From assembly GCF_001906925.1 (NCBI RefSeq), contig NZ_MRWQ01000005.1, forward strand, positions 248,001-312,000: a stretch of 64,000 nucleotides of DNA. The letters run 5' to 3'. Position numbers and translations under genes: made by a program. Each line of letters opens with the position of its first letter. The stretch's first letter is position 1. This DNA comes from Domibacillus mangrovi (GTDB lineage Bacteria; Bacillota; Bacilli; Bacillales; Domibacillaceae). This document shows, piece after piece, positions 26,158-36,104 of this stretch. The notes below the pieces were generated by a model. The model searched no databases. It was not told the origin of the DNA and saw only the letters and a list, made by a program, of their open reading frames with translations.

Positions 26158-27357
26158 ATGAATGCAACTGGTATTGTCGTTGAATATAACCCATTTCATA
26201 ACGGTCATTTTTATCATGTGAACGAAACGAAACGTAAAGCAGAATCAGACGTCATCATTGCCGTTATGAGCGGCTCTTTTTTACAACGCGGTGAACCGGC
26301 ACTCGTCGATAAATGGACGCGGACAAAGATGGCTCTTTCCAATGGTGTCGACATCGTTGTTGAACTGCCCTATGCTTTTTCTACACAAAAAGCGGAAACA
26401 TTTGCTACCGGTGCCATTCAAATTCTTAATCATATGAAATGCCGATCATTTTGTTTTGGTAGTGAAGAGGGCCAACTGGATCCATTTCTTCAAACCTCGG
26501 CTCGTCTCTATGAAGAAAAAGAAGCACTAGATGAATGTGTCCGATCCAGTATGAAAAAAGGGAATAGCTATCCTACAGCCCAGACACTGGCGAGAAAAAC
26601 GATCTTTCGGGATCAGCCTTTGCCACTTGATTTATCCAAACCAAACAATATACTCGGTTTTCATTATGTAACAGCGAACAATGAACTGAATCACCCGATG
26701 GAGCCACTGACGATTTTACGTCAAGGAGCCGGTTATCATGATGAACAGGCATCTGGACATATCGCAAGCGCAACAGCAATCCGACATTTATTATTTGACA
26801 AAAAACAGGCAGATCATTTTTTGCCGCCTTCTGTCCTATCCATTTTAACAGAGCATAGGCAAAATGGGTTGATCCATTCATGGGAATTGTACTGGCCTCT
26901 TCTCCGCTATCGTCTTTTGTCCATTCATTTAGATGATCTGAATGCTATTTATGAAATTGAAGAAGGCATCGGTCCACGGCTCATTGACGCTGCTTTAAAA
27001 AGTAATACATTCCTCTCATTTATGGAACAGGTAAAAACAAAGCGATATACGTGGACAAGAATCCAACGTATGCTGACGCACGTGTTGACAAATACAACTA
27101 AAAAAGAAATGAATGACGCAGCAGCACACGCTTCTTTCGTCCGCCTGCTTGGGATGACAGAAAATGGTCGCAGCTACATTCGCTCGATCAAAAAAGAGAT
27201 GACGGTACCACTTCTGTCTAGAACAGCTACGGATATAGATTTGCTTTCGCTCGATATTAAAGCATCACGTGTTTACGCTGCAGCCTCAACAGCACCTGCT
27301 CATTATACAGAAAAGCTTCTAGATCATGAGTTTTCTGCACCACCTATTTTACTTTGA
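26158..27357 (+). CDS. tmcAL: TmcAL, tRNA(Met) cytidine acetate ligase
   Basis: Forms N4-acetylcytidine at the wobble position of elongator tRNA-Met from acetate and ATP. The N-terminal nucleotidyltransferase-like motif is TGIVVEYNPFHNGHFYHV (HxGH type), followed by VIIAVMSGSFLQRGEPALVDKW and ASGHIASATAIR (the ISSTxIR-like motif). 399 aa. AAAGGA lies upstream of the ATG at 26158. It converges on ylbL, with which its last nine bases overlap. Confidence 0.93.
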   Translation: MNATGIVVEYNPFHNGHFYHVNETKRKAESDVIIAVMSGSFLQRGEPALVDKWTRTKMALSNGVDIVVELPYAFSTQKAETFATGAIQILNHMKCRSFCFGSEEGQLDPFLQTSARLYEEKEALDECVRSSMKKGNSYPTAQTLARKTIFRDQPLPLDLSKPNNILGFHYVTANNELNHPMEPLTILRQGAGYHDEQASGHIASATAIRHLLFDKKQADHFLPPSVLSILTEHRQNGLIHSWELYWPLLRYRLLSIHLDDLNAIYEIEEGIGPRLIDAALKSNTFLSFMEQVKTKRYTWTRIQRMLTHVLTNTTKKEMNDAAAHASFVRLLGMTENGRSYIRSIKKEMTVPLLSRTATDIDLLSLDIKASRVYAAASTAPAHYTEKLLDHEFSAPPILL

Positions 27358-28386
27358 TACGGTAATATTAGCCAGGTAGTTAACAGCGTCTGAAAATGTT
27401 CGGACCGGTACAATTTTCATGTCGGTCTTTATGTCTTCAGCCGTTTTTTTTGCCTGCTCGTAATTGGTCGGCAAATCCCCCCCTTGTTCCGGTAGCTCAT
27501 CATCTGGAGCAAAAAAGATTTCAGCGCCAGACCGATCAGCTGCAACCACTTTTTGATCGATTCCCCCGATCCGTCCAACTGTTCCATCTTTTGCAATCGT
27601 CCCCGTGCCTGCTACTCGAAGCCCTGCAGCAACATCCTCTGAAACAAGCTGATCATAAATTTCTAGACTAAACATGAGCCCCGCAGACGGACCCCCAATC
27701 TCTTCTGCTTTGAGTGTCACTTTCGGCTGACTTTTCAATGTCCGATCATCTGCCAAACTAATACCCAGTCCTGATTTTCCATCTAACTCCGGAAAAGCTC
27801 TCAATTCAATTTCCACTTCGTTTTCTTCCTCACCTCGCTCATACATCAACATCACCGTCTCACCCGGTTCTTTTGACTGTACATAATCAGTCATTTCTTT
27901 TGATTCTTTCAGCTTTTGTCCATCAATTGCTGTAATACGATCTCCTGCTTCAAGCTCTTTTTCTGCCGGCATGCCTGGGAACACGCCGAGCACAAAAATG
28001 CCGTTGTACGTCCAATCATACGTTTTACCGGCTTCATCAAATGCTACGGTAATCGCATTTTGTTGGGACGTATTCATTAAATAATATTGTCTTACATTGT
28101 ATTCCTCATCCGACTCATATGGATAGCGTACGTCTTCTTTTGGTAAAATTTTTTCATAGTCACGAAATTTTGCCCATATATAGGAATAAATATTCGCCGG
28201 TCCCATACTAATTGTCGTCAACATTAACGTGCCTGTATCATCGTGATCACCACCATCGACGTGAACAATAGGATCAAGCTCGTGCGCACCGCCCGGCTTT
28301 GTCACGTAAAAAGGGAGAGGTATAAAGGCAGATGCAATAATGACAATCAATAAAATATAGATTATCGCTGTTCGTTTATTTTTCAC
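27349..28386 (-). CDS. ylbL: YlbL, membrane-anchored PDZ/Lon-type serine protease
   Basis: One N-terminal membrane helix (IIYILLIVIIASAFIPLPF) anchors an extracytoplasmic PDZ domain (about 125-200; GVFPGMPAEKELEAGDRITAIDG) and a Lon-type S16 protease domain with the Ser-Lys dyad at Ser234 (IGGPSAGLMFS) and Lys279 (GIDQKVVAA). SepM of streptococci is a relative. The start is a GTG (28384-28386) overlapping the ylbK stop by GTGA, giving 345 aa. ylbK-ylbL are coupled. Confidence 0.92.
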   Translation of the reverse strand: MKNKRTAIIYILLIVIIASAFIPLPFYVTKPGGAHELDPIVHVDGGDHDDTGTLMLTTISMGPANIYSYIWAKFRDYEKILPKEDVRYPYESDEEYNVRQYYLMNTSQQNAITVAFDEAGKTYDWTYNGIFVLGVFPGMPAEKELEAGDRITAIDGQKLKESKEMTDYVQSKEPGETVMLMYERGEEENEVEIELRAFPELDGKSGLGISLADDRTLKSQPKVTLKAEEIGGPSAGLMFSLEIYDQLVSEDVAAGLRVAGTGTIAKDGTVGRIGGIDQKVVAADRSGAEIFFAPDDELPEQGGDLPTNYEQAKKTAEDIKTDMKIVPVRTFSDAVNYLANITVSK

Positions 28387-29174
28387 AATTGTTCTTCCTT
28401 CCATGCCAAAATCAGCTGTTTAATCAGATCCACTTGTTCACGCGCTGCCTGTTCTCCAGCTGCAATAATATCTGGAATGTGTGTATATGCGCGGGAATTG
28501 TATGAATCGATAGACGGCCGGATCATCACATCCGACGCCATTGTTCTGCTTTCAATAACTTCAAGCTGCAAAATATCAATACTTTGCATGATAACATCAA
28601 AAATAGTGGTTATTTCAGCATTTTTCTTCACAGATGTGACATCGACACCTATGACGATATCAGCCCCCATCTCTTTCGCCACTGACACTGGTACGCGGTC
28701 GATCACGCCGCCATCGACAAGCAACCGCCCGTTTACTTTCTCTGGAACCAAAATACCTGGTATCGCAATACTTGCTCGTACTGCTTCCGCAATCGGCCCT
28801 TCCGTAAAAATAACTTTTTCTGCTGCCTGTATATCGGTCGCAACAATGGCCAATTGCACATTCAAGTCTTCAATTCGTTTCCCATGCGTAAAAAGGCGGA
28901 TAAACTCTTTTATTTTGCGCCCCGCAATAAAACCCATTTTGGGGACAATCCAGTCAAGAAAGAATTTACGTTGAAAAGCAGAAGACAATTTGTACAACAT
29001 CTCCATATTATGTCCAGCTCCGTACAACGCACCAACAAGAGCGCCCATACTGCTTCCTGCAATGATATGAACGGGTATATTTTCTTCCTGAAATACTTTC
29101 AAGATGCCAACGTGAGCAAATCCACGTGCTCCTCCTGATCCGAGTGCGAGGCCAATTTTCGGTTCAGCAGCCAT
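28383..29174 (-). CDS. ylbK: YlbK, patatin-like phospholipase/esterase
   Basis: Patatin fold with a Ser-Asp dyad. The oxyanion loop is GLALGSGGARGFAHVGIL, the nucleophile elbow GSSMG contains Ser42, and the aspartate is in DGGVID (Asp154). 263 aa. ACAGGAGGTG precedes the ATG at 29172-29174. It is translationally coupled to the protease gene ylbL. The natural lipid substrate is unknown. Confidence 0.9.
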   Translation of the reverse strand: MAAEPKIGLALGSGGARGFAHVGILKVFQEENIPVHIIAGSSMGALVGALYGAGHNMEMLYKLSSAFQRKFFLDWIVPKMGFIAGRKIKEFIRLFTHGKRIEDLNVQLAIVATDIQAAEKVIFTEGPIAEAVRASIAIPGILVPEKVNGRLLVDGGVIDRVPVSVAKEMGADIVIGVDVTSVKKNAEITTIFDVIMQSIDILQLEVIESRTMASDVMIRPSIDSYNSRAYTHIPDIIAAGEQAAREQVDLIKQLILAWKEEQL

Positions 29175-29303
29175 GAAAACACCTCCTGTCACCTTACATC
29201 CATTCTATTCTTCTTTATACGGCATATCCTTTCGTACAAGCTATTTTTTATTGTACAAAAAATGATGCAAGAAAACTGTATTCATGCTCGGGAGGCTTTT
29301 TAA

Positions 29304-30440
29304 ATGAACGATATTCCATGGAAAACGATTATCGCCGCTGTCTTTATGACCTTGTTGACAGCTACACTTCTTTTTTTTCCTGAAACGGGGGTATATGCAG
29401 CTCGGCAAGGAATGGATATGTGGTGGAAAACAGTTTTCCCCTCTCTTCTTCCTTTTTTCATTTTAACAGAAATGCTTCTCGGTCTCGGAGTCGTCGCTTT
29501 TTTTGGTGCACTTTCAGAAAATATCATGCGCATTCTTTTTCGTCTTCCTGGGCCCGCTGGTGTCGCCTGGATCCTATCACTCGCTTCAGGCTTTCCAACT
29601 GGAGCACGACTCGCAGCACAACTTCGGAACGATAATGCAATTACGCAAGTCGAAGCAGAACGTCTCGTTGCCTTTGCTCACTCATCCAATCCTCTGTTTA
29701 TTTTAGGGGCTGTTGCAAGTGGCTTTCTTCACGATCCAAACGCTGGATTTTCACTTGCCGCAGCCCATTACAGTGGAGCTTTTTTTGTCGGTATCACAAT
29801 GCGGTTCTACGGTGGACAGAAACCGGTTTCTCCTTCCGTATCAACACGTGCTTTTCAAGCATTTATGATGGCCCATAGACAAGATAGACGACCTTTTGGC
29901 ACATTGATTGCTGATTCAGTCATTTCCTCCGTTCAAACACTTATGCTCGTCGGCGGGTTTATTATCTTTTTTTCCGTTATAACTGAATTATTGAAAACAA
30001 ATGGAGGATTTTCTGCTTTTTCCTTTCTCTTCTCAAAGGCAGGTCTGAATACAGATATGGCTGCACCGCTCCTATCAGGATTGATTGAACTTACTGCCGG
30101 CACAAAACAAGCCGCCGAAATGAATGTTGAGCCCACCGTCTTACTCATGGTGATTAGCTTTATATTAGCCTTTAGCGGTTTTAGTGTTCATGCCCAGGTC
30201 GCAGCCATTCTCAGTAAAACAGATATTCGTTACGCACCCTTTTTCGCTGCTCGTGTGCTGCATAGTATATACGCCGTACTAATTACGTTTTTATTGACTT
30301 CCATTAAGCTAGGCGATTCACCCGTATCCGTTTCGATGATCTCACCTGAAAACGGGATCAGCATGACCGTTTTATGGATGACCATTGCTTCTATTTTGCT
30401 CTTTATTCAATATAAAAACAGCCGGCGCAAAAGAAATTGA
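29304..30440 (+). CDS. ylbJ: YlbJ, sporulation integral membrane protein
   Basis: Nucleoside-recognition/Gate-type membrane protein with about eight hydrophobic segments; the mother-cell homologue in B. subtilis is needed for normal spores. Conserved ILSLASGFPTGARLAAQL and VAFAHSSNPLFILGAVA are present, with LMLVGGFIIFFSVITELL in the second half. 378 aa. GGGAGG precedes the ATG. It is divergent from ylbK and convergent on coaD. I could not identify a convincing sigma-E promoter upstream. Confidence 0.9.
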   Translation: MNDIPWKTIIAAVFMTLLTATLLFFPETGVYAARQGMDMWWKTVFPSLLPFFILTEMLLGLGVVAFFGALSENIMRILFRLPGPAGVAWILSLASGFPTGARLAAQLRNDNAITQVEAERLVAFAHSSNPLFILGAVASGFLHDPNAGFSLAAAHYSGAFFVGITMRFYGGQKPVSPSVSTRAFQAFMMAHRQDRRPFGTLIADSVISSVQTLMLVGGFIIFFSVITELLKTNGGFSAFSFLFSKAGLNTDMAAPLLSGLIELTAGTKQAAEMNVEPTVLLMVISFILAFSGFSVHAQVAAILSKTDIRYAPFFAARVLHSIYAVLITFLLTSIKLGDSPVSVSMISPENGISMTVLWMTIASILLFIQYKNSRRKRN

Positions 30441-30460
30441 TTTCTTTCGTACCAGCTGTC
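30413..30460 (-). terminator. Terminator of rsmD-coaD
   Basis: Minus strand: GACAGC..GG..GAAAGAAA pairs with TTTCTTT..CC..GCTGTT and runs into TTTTTAT. It overlaps the 3' end of ylbJ on the other strand. Confidence 0.75.
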
Positions 30461-30461
30461 C

Positions 30462-31525
<1,064 letters not shown>

Positions 31526-31593
31526 TCTATTCAACCTGCCATTCATTTTTCTTCGTTTATGGTATCACAAACAAACAATTGAATCTACAACAT

Positions 31594-31631
31594 AAAAAAG
31601 AAACCTTACACATGGTTGGCACGGTTTCTTT
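31594..31631 (-). terminator. Terminator of the 31630-33039 gene
   Basis: AAAGAAACC and GGTTTCTTT pair around a 17-nt loop and run into six T residues on the minus strand, overlapping the stop codon. Confidence 0.7.
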
Positions 31632-33039
31632 ACAATTCATACGGCTGTAAATTAATTTCTTCCAGCTTTTCCTGAACTTCTATCAGAAAAATTTTCTGGA
31701 ACCAAATTTTATCGACATGCATGGTTCCGTTTATATTTTGAATTGCTGTATCGTACAGCACGTAAGTATGCTCGTTAAATAAGACACGGTTTTCATTTAA
31801 ATAAAAACGGTATGTCTCAAATTTTTTTTTCATAAGCCATTCCTGACCGGCAGATAACTCTTGAATCGTAAATCCGAGTGATTCGGCCGCTTCTTTCAAT
31901 GGCACATAAAGAACTCCCTCTTTTTTGACCAGATGAAAAGCCGCTTCTTTCCCCTCGATTATCACCGGCCGACTATCGAAAAAGATAAGTGGCTGGACAA
32001 CTGCATCGCTTTCTTTATTATTCGTAAAGAACTGGGTTTCTTCCCCTTTAATTGATCCGAGTAAGTCATCCAGCTTTTGTGCACTTACTTCTTTTCCTTT
32101 TAAATCCATTAATTCCTTCAACCATTCAGTCTGTTCTGTTTTGGTCAATTGAGCAGTTATTTTTTCTTTCATAACAGCCGCTTTTGGAAAAACGGGCTGT
32201 GAATCATATAAAGAGACGGCTATAAAAGATGCCAACCACTTTTCACTTTCCTGAAAAATGAAATGCTGTAATGCATAATTATGAATGACCTGATTGCGAA
32301 TCGTCTTCAGCCCATCTAGATTTTGAACAAGCGTTAGTCCGCTTAATTCTACTGGCTTTACATTGGGGGCAATGACAACCGTTTGCGGAGCAATTTCATC
32401 TTCATCAAACGGGAGGACGAATGAAAAGGTAGTCGATTGGACACTTTCAACATTATATACGGTAATTTTGGGTGATAGTACACTTTTTACGAGCGGTGAT
32501 TTTTGCCAATATAACGGTGCTTGTCCAGAATTCCCTTGAAACGAATAAAAGTCAATGAGCGACATTTGTTTCGCAGCAGTCTGTTCAAGAGACGATACCC
32601 ATTCTCCACCCTGCTTTGTATGGTCTATGATCATGACCGTTGTGGCCGATATGTTGACGTCAGAGAATGAAGCATACCAGTTATTCAATGTAAAAGAAGC
32701 ATCTATATTTGGAGCTGGCAATTGATAATGAATCGTCAGACTTTCTCCATTTATATCAACTGTACCCGCTTGACCTCCGATTTCACATACATCCCCCTTT
32801 GAACATGAGACTTGATCTGCATCCGCCGGGAGTTTGAAGTTCATTTTTTCATTTTCAGGCAATAACCGGATCGTTTGGTTTACAATCAAATGGTCTTTCT
32901 TTACATCAAGTTCGATTTCTTGTGCAGAAATAATCGTTTCAGACGCTTTTGATATTTTTTCATATCCAATCCATTGGATCGTTAATAGCCCCCCGGAGAC
33001 AATAAGAAGTAATAAACTAAATAACAGGACTTTCTTCAT
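31630..33039 (-). CDS. Uncharacterised membrane-anchored extracytoplasmic protein with a C-terminal stalk-type domain
   Basis: An N-terminal signal anchor (KKVLLFSLLLLIVSGGLL) leads into about 330 residues of beta-rich sequence I cannot assign. One close cysteine pair (SCSKGDVC, about residues 78-85) could form a disulfide outside the cell. The C-terminal 110 residues (PVIIEGKEAAFHLVKKEG, VLYVPLKEAAESLGF) resemble the copper-amine-oxidase N-terminal-like repeat of Firmicute surface proteins. 469 aa; AGGAGG lies 11 nt before the ATG. It stands alone between rsmD and a divergent small gene. Function unknown. Confidence 0.75.
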   Translation of the reverse strand: MKKVLLFSLLLLIVSGGLLTIQWIGYEKISKASETIISAQEIELDVKKDHLIVNQTIRLLPENEKMNFKLPADADQVSCSKGDVCEIGGQAGTVDINGESLTIHYQLPAPNIDASFTLNNWYASFSDVNISATTVMIIDHTKQGGEWVSSLEQTAAKQMSLIDFYSFQGNSGQAPLYWQKSPLVKSVLSPKITVYNVESVQSTTFSFVLPFDEDEIAPQTVVIAPNVKPVELSGLTLVQNLDGLKTIRNQVIHNYALQHFIFQESEKWLASFIAVSLYDSQPVFPKAAVMKEKITAQLTKTEQTEWLKELMDLKGKEVSAQKLDDLLGSIKGEETQFFTNNKESDAVVQPLIFFDSRPVIIEGKEAAFHLVKKEGVLYVPLKEAAESLGFTIQELSAGQEWLMKKKFETYRFYLNENRVLFNEHTYVLYDTAIQNINGTMHVDKIWFQKIFLIEVQEKLEEINLQPYEL

Positions 33040-33194
33040 GCATTTGTCGGCCTCCTATAGAATGATGATTCACTTTCATCATAACAAGTTTTTTGCGTTT
33101 TTAAAGATGCAATTTATTATAATCACGTGAACAGTTATTGTTTATTAAAAATAGAAACGGTACGATAGGTAAGAAAAGAATGGAGGCATTGAAA

Positions 33195-33584
33195 TTGATT
33201 CAACGATTTATTGAACTTGGAGAAGGATATTCTGATTTGTACGAACTGATTGATGTGGCAAAAAGAGCTGAACAGCGCGTCCTACATTTTCTCGCATTGC
33301 ACTCAAAAGTGAATGAACGGCATGTAACATCCTGTGCCGTTGTTCTAACGCCTACTACACTGGGCGATTTCCAACCAATATACATATGCCGAGAAGGCAT
33401 TCCTTATCCGCATGAAAAGCCCAACGAGCGATATCGGATATTTGAAGAAACAGCACAGTCACTTCATAAAAACGTCATCGAGCTGGACGTCAAATCGTCT
33501 GTTGCTTTTGCAGAAACAGCACTTTACTATCAATATCTCATTGGTATTTTGCGGCTCAATCATCACATTCCATCGCTTCAATAA
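33195..33584 (+). CDS. DUF7147-type conserved protein of Bacillaceae
   Basis: 129-residue soluble protein of unknown function, conserved in this neighbourhood in many Bacillus relatives. Recognisable segments are IQRFIELGEGYSDLYELID, DFQPIYICREGIPYP and LYYQYLIGILRLNHHIPSLQ. The start is the TTG at 33195 with GGAGG 8 nt upstream; homologues begin at this methionine. It is divergent from the surface-protein gene and convergent with ylbG. Confidence 0.8.
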   Translation: MIQRFIELGEGYSDLYELIDVAKRAEQRVLHFLALHSKVNERHVTSCAVVLTPTTLGDFQPIYICREGIPYPHEKPNERYRIFEETAQSLHKNVIELDVKSSVAFAETALYYQYLIGILRLNHHIPSLQ

Positions 33585-33621
33585 AAAAAGGGGGCTGCCA
33601 TAATGCCAGCCCCCTTTTTTT
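33583..33621. terminator. Bidirectional terminator between the DUF7147 gene and ylbG
   Basis: AAAAAAGGGGGCTG and CAGCCCCCTTTTTT form a perfect 14-bp stem with T runs on both strands. Confidence 0.95.
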
Positions 33622-33895
33622 AAACACCTATTTTATAATCATATTCTTTCGCTTTATCCGGCCGGGAATTTTCATAGTCTACTTTTAAAAATGGTTTCTC
33701 TGAAAATTCTACTTTTTTCACAAATGAAAATGTGTCAAGCTTTTCTGCAAGTACGGCTATTTCTGACTGGTCGCAGTACAACACGACATATTTCATTTTT
33801 TTTGATACGTAATGAACATTCCCATACTTACGTAATGATTTAGCCGGCTTAAGTGAATGAAGCCATACAATTAACGCCTGTCGTTCCGTTAACAT
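33620..33895 (-). CDS. ylbG: YlbG, UPF0298 family protein
   Basis: Small conserved Bacillaceae protein (91 aa) of unknown function. Family segments: [37 protein letters not shown], and the C-terminal [16 protein letters not shown] precedes the ATG at 33893-33895; a longer frame upstream has no ribosome site. It follows ylbF by 74 nt, as in B. subtilis. Confidence 0.9.
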   Translation of the reverse strand: MLTERQALIVWLHSLKPAKSLRKYGNVHYVSKKMKYVVLYCDQSEIAVLAEKLDTFSFVKKVEFSEKPFLKVDYENSRPDKAKEYDYKIGV

Positions 33896-33969
33896 ATTTC
33901 GCCCTCCGGCACTATATTTTTGATCCTGCTTTAAAGGAGTAGTACAAACGCCCATTGATTAACGTTTCA

Positions 33970-34419
33970 CTATGCGGAACATCCGCAAGAACTTCCGCTT
34001 TCGCCGCTTCCACAACTTCCACAAGCGCTCGAGAATACAGAACCTGCACCCGGTACTTTTACCTGATCAGAAACAGAACGGGCAATGAGCAAACTAACAT
34101 CGTCAAGTAGTTGCTGAAGTTCTGTCTCTGCCCGTCTAAACGCGGCGACATGTTCATCCATGTCCATTTCACGCTTTGCCTGGCGTGTTTCCATCATAAT
34201 TTTTTTATAATCAGGATGGTAGCGGCCAAACCGCTGCACATCTTCATACTGATCCTTTAATCGGCTGAACGCGAAAATTTTTCGTTTCACCGATTCATTT
34301 GTATAAAGCAATTTATAGCAGTTACGGTATTTAATAGCTGTTTCAGACTGGAGAATCATTTCTCCAAGTTCATCCGCCGCATCTGCTGCACTGATGAGTT
34401 CCATCGTTGTTGCAATCAT
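33970..34419 (-). CDS. ylbF: YlbF, Y-complex subunit (RNase Y specificity factor)
   Basis: In B. subtilis YlbF forms a complex with YmcA and YaaT that carries Fe-S clusters and steers RNase Y; it affects competence, biofilm and sporulation. 149 aa. The helical com_ylbF domain is clear (ELGEMILQSETAIKYRNCYK, FSRLKDQYEDVQRFGRYHPD). The tail, ACGSCGSGESGSSCGCSA, has five cysteines suited to cluster binding. GGAGGTG precedes the ATG at 34417-34419. Confidence 0.93.
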   Translation of the reverse strand: MIATTMELISAADAADELGEMILQSETAIKYRNCYKLLYTNESVKRKIFAFSRLKDQYEDVQRFGRYHPDYKKIMMETRQAKREMDMDEHVAAFRRAETELQQLLDDVSLLIARSVSDQVKVPGAGSVFSSACGSCGSGESGSSCGCSA

Positions 34420-34456
34420 GAAATACACCTCCATCGACTTATTTTACCATATAACT

Positions 34457-35497
34457 TTACTCTTCGGTAAAATTTTGTGTGTAGTGTTTCCGATAAGCGC
34501 CAGTACCTAGTGTAGAGAACGATTCACTAAGCATAATCTCCCTGTGCTCCTTTGAGTTGAGCCACCCTTCCACCGCTGCCGCAGCATCTACATAGTTTGC
34601 CGCAATATTTTCACCAGATGAATGATACATAACATTCGCACGCTCCAGACGATCTTCAAGGCCACCAAATTGTGGTGATTCATGATCGAAATAGCCTGAT
34701 GCAAACATATCTTTGCTATGATTTTTAGCCGCAGCCGCAGCTCCAGTATTCCATTTAAGCAATGATAAACCATAACGGCTTCTCATCATATTTGTAATCT
34801 CATATATTTGCTGCTCATTGCCTCTCTCAATGTGAACCCATGCTGATCGCCCTGGCGACGATACTTCAGGCAGCTCTCCTTGATACACTAATTCATATGG
34901 CTTCATTTTTAGCAGCACATCCTTCGTCAGAAAACGAACGGCAGAAAGAGTTCCTGAAAATTGATCAATATATAACTGAGCATAATAATTTCCAATCGGT
35001 ACAATCGGACGGAGGTTTAAATCTTCTTCAGACAGTTCAAATCGATAGTAACTATTGTTCGCATTAACAACGATCTCTGTTTCAGGGTAGCGTGATCGAA
35101 AAATTTCTTTCGATGAAATACCGAGTATAAAGGGCTCCGTATCCATATTGCCTGTCGCATATATCGTTACGATACGGTTGTTTTCTACACCTGCTAGAAA
35201 ATACGCATTGCCTGTATGATACACCCACCAGTCATATCCATAGGCAGATGGTTCTTTCCGAACAGGGGGCCCATAAGCCGTCAATAACTTCTCTGTGGAC
35301 TCTCCAATAAAGGAACCTGCGCCTGATTCCGGGATTTTTTCCGTTTCCATTTCCTTTGCCGGCTCCACTTGACCGCTATTAACAGGCGGCGGCCCCGGTG
35401 TTGTTTCTTCTTTACGTCCATTCTTCGATTTATCTGTATAAATGCCTGCAAGCATGATGATCAAAAAGATAATTAAGATTTTAAAAACGGATCGCAG
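34457..35497 (-). CDS. ylbC: YlbC, CAP-domain extracytoplasmic protein
   Basis: One N-terminal membrane segment (FKILIIFLIIMLAGIY) anchors a CAP-associated N-terminal domain (about 65-200; GYDWWVYHTGNAYFLAGVEN) and a C-terminal CAP/SCP domain (about 220-346; MRSRYGLSLLKWN, HSKDMFASGYFDHESP, SGENIAANY, NSKEHREIMLSE). The best start is CTG at 35495-35497: AAAGGAGG is 7 nt upstream and the product has 346 aa as in B. subtilis. The ATG at 35530 has no ribosome site. Role unknown. Confidence 0.85.
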   Translation of the reverse strand: MRSVFKILIIFLIIMLAGIYTDKSKNGRKEETTPGPPPVNSGQVEPAKEMETEKIPESGAGSFIGESTEKLLTAYGPPVRKEPSAYGYDWWVYHTGNAYFLAGVENNRIVTIYATGNMDTEPFILGISSKEIFRSRYPETEIVVNANNSYYRFELSEEDLNLRPIVPIGNYYAQLYIDQFSGTLSAVRFLTKDVLLKMKPYELVYQGELPEVSSPGRSAWVHIERGNEQQIYEITNMMRSRYGLSLLKWNTGAAAAAKNHSKDMFASGYFDHESPQFGGLEDRLERANVMYHSSGENIAANYVDAAAAVEGWLNSKEHREIMLSESFSTLGTGAYRKHYTQNFTEE

Positions 35498-35704
35498 AAA
35501 ATCTCCTCCTTTGTAAACGGGCACATCCATATATCTTTATTAGTATATCATTCCGCATTCATGATTGAAAAAAACTTTCTATACTAATCTTTTCAAATTT
35601 GTCATAGACAATCAAATGAAGCACATTGCATGAAAGCAGAATTTCGACTATTATGGAAGAGGAAGCAAAAAAACATGACGGAAATACAGGAGGGAACTTT
35701 TTTC

Positions 35705-36064
35705 ATGAAATTTGAAAATACTGGTTTAGAAAAAACACAAATTGATTTAAACCGCCTCACTTATATTATGGAAGAGCATGGAATGGTGCTCGCCGGTCAG
35801 TGGGATTATGAGCGTGTTACATACGATCGCAAATTTGAACTAAAAGAAGGCGTTTATTACTTGCGTGTACACGGCTTTGCCGTACAAGGCGATGTAGGTG
35901 CAGATGATTCTCTTATTGAATTATTGACGCCAATCCTTGGTAAACACTACTATCCACATGGTGTAGAATATGGTGATGATGAATATTATCCGGAATCACT
36001 CGTCAAAACATGCGAAAAACTGCTTGCTGATATTAAAGCCGATACGGTTCATTACGTCGGTTAA
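35705..36064 (+). CDS. ylbA: YlbA, YugN-like family protein
   Basis: 119-residue cytoplasmic protein of the YugN-like family, function unknown. Family motifs: MKFENTGLEKTQIDLNRL, AGQWDYERVTYDRKF, YYLRVHGFAVQGDV, YYPHGVEYGDDE. The ATG at 35705 follows AGGAGG by about 12 nt and fits homologue starts; a longer reading (35630) lacks a site. It is divergent from ylbC and ends in a shared terminator with ctaM. Confidence 0.88.
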   Translation: MKFENTGLEKTQIDLNRLTYIMEEHGMVLAGQWDYERVTYDRKFELKEGVYYLRVHGFAVQGDVGADDSLIELLTPILGKHYYPHGVEYGDDEYYPESLVKTCEKLLADIKADTVHYVG

Positions 36065-36065
36065 G

Positions 36066-36104
36066 AAAAAGCTTTCCTCCTTAAAATAGAGGAAAGCTTT
36101 TTTT
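36066..36104. terminator. Bidirectional terminator between ylbA and ctaM
   Basis: AAAAAGCTTTCCTC and GAGGAAAGCTTTTT pair perfectly over 14 bp with T runs both ways; it touches the ctaM stop codon. Confidence 0.93.

Noticed and set aside
29193-29303. Possible sigma-E promoter for ylbJ.
   Set aside because: CATA-like and TACA-like pieces occur but never at 13-15 nt spacing.
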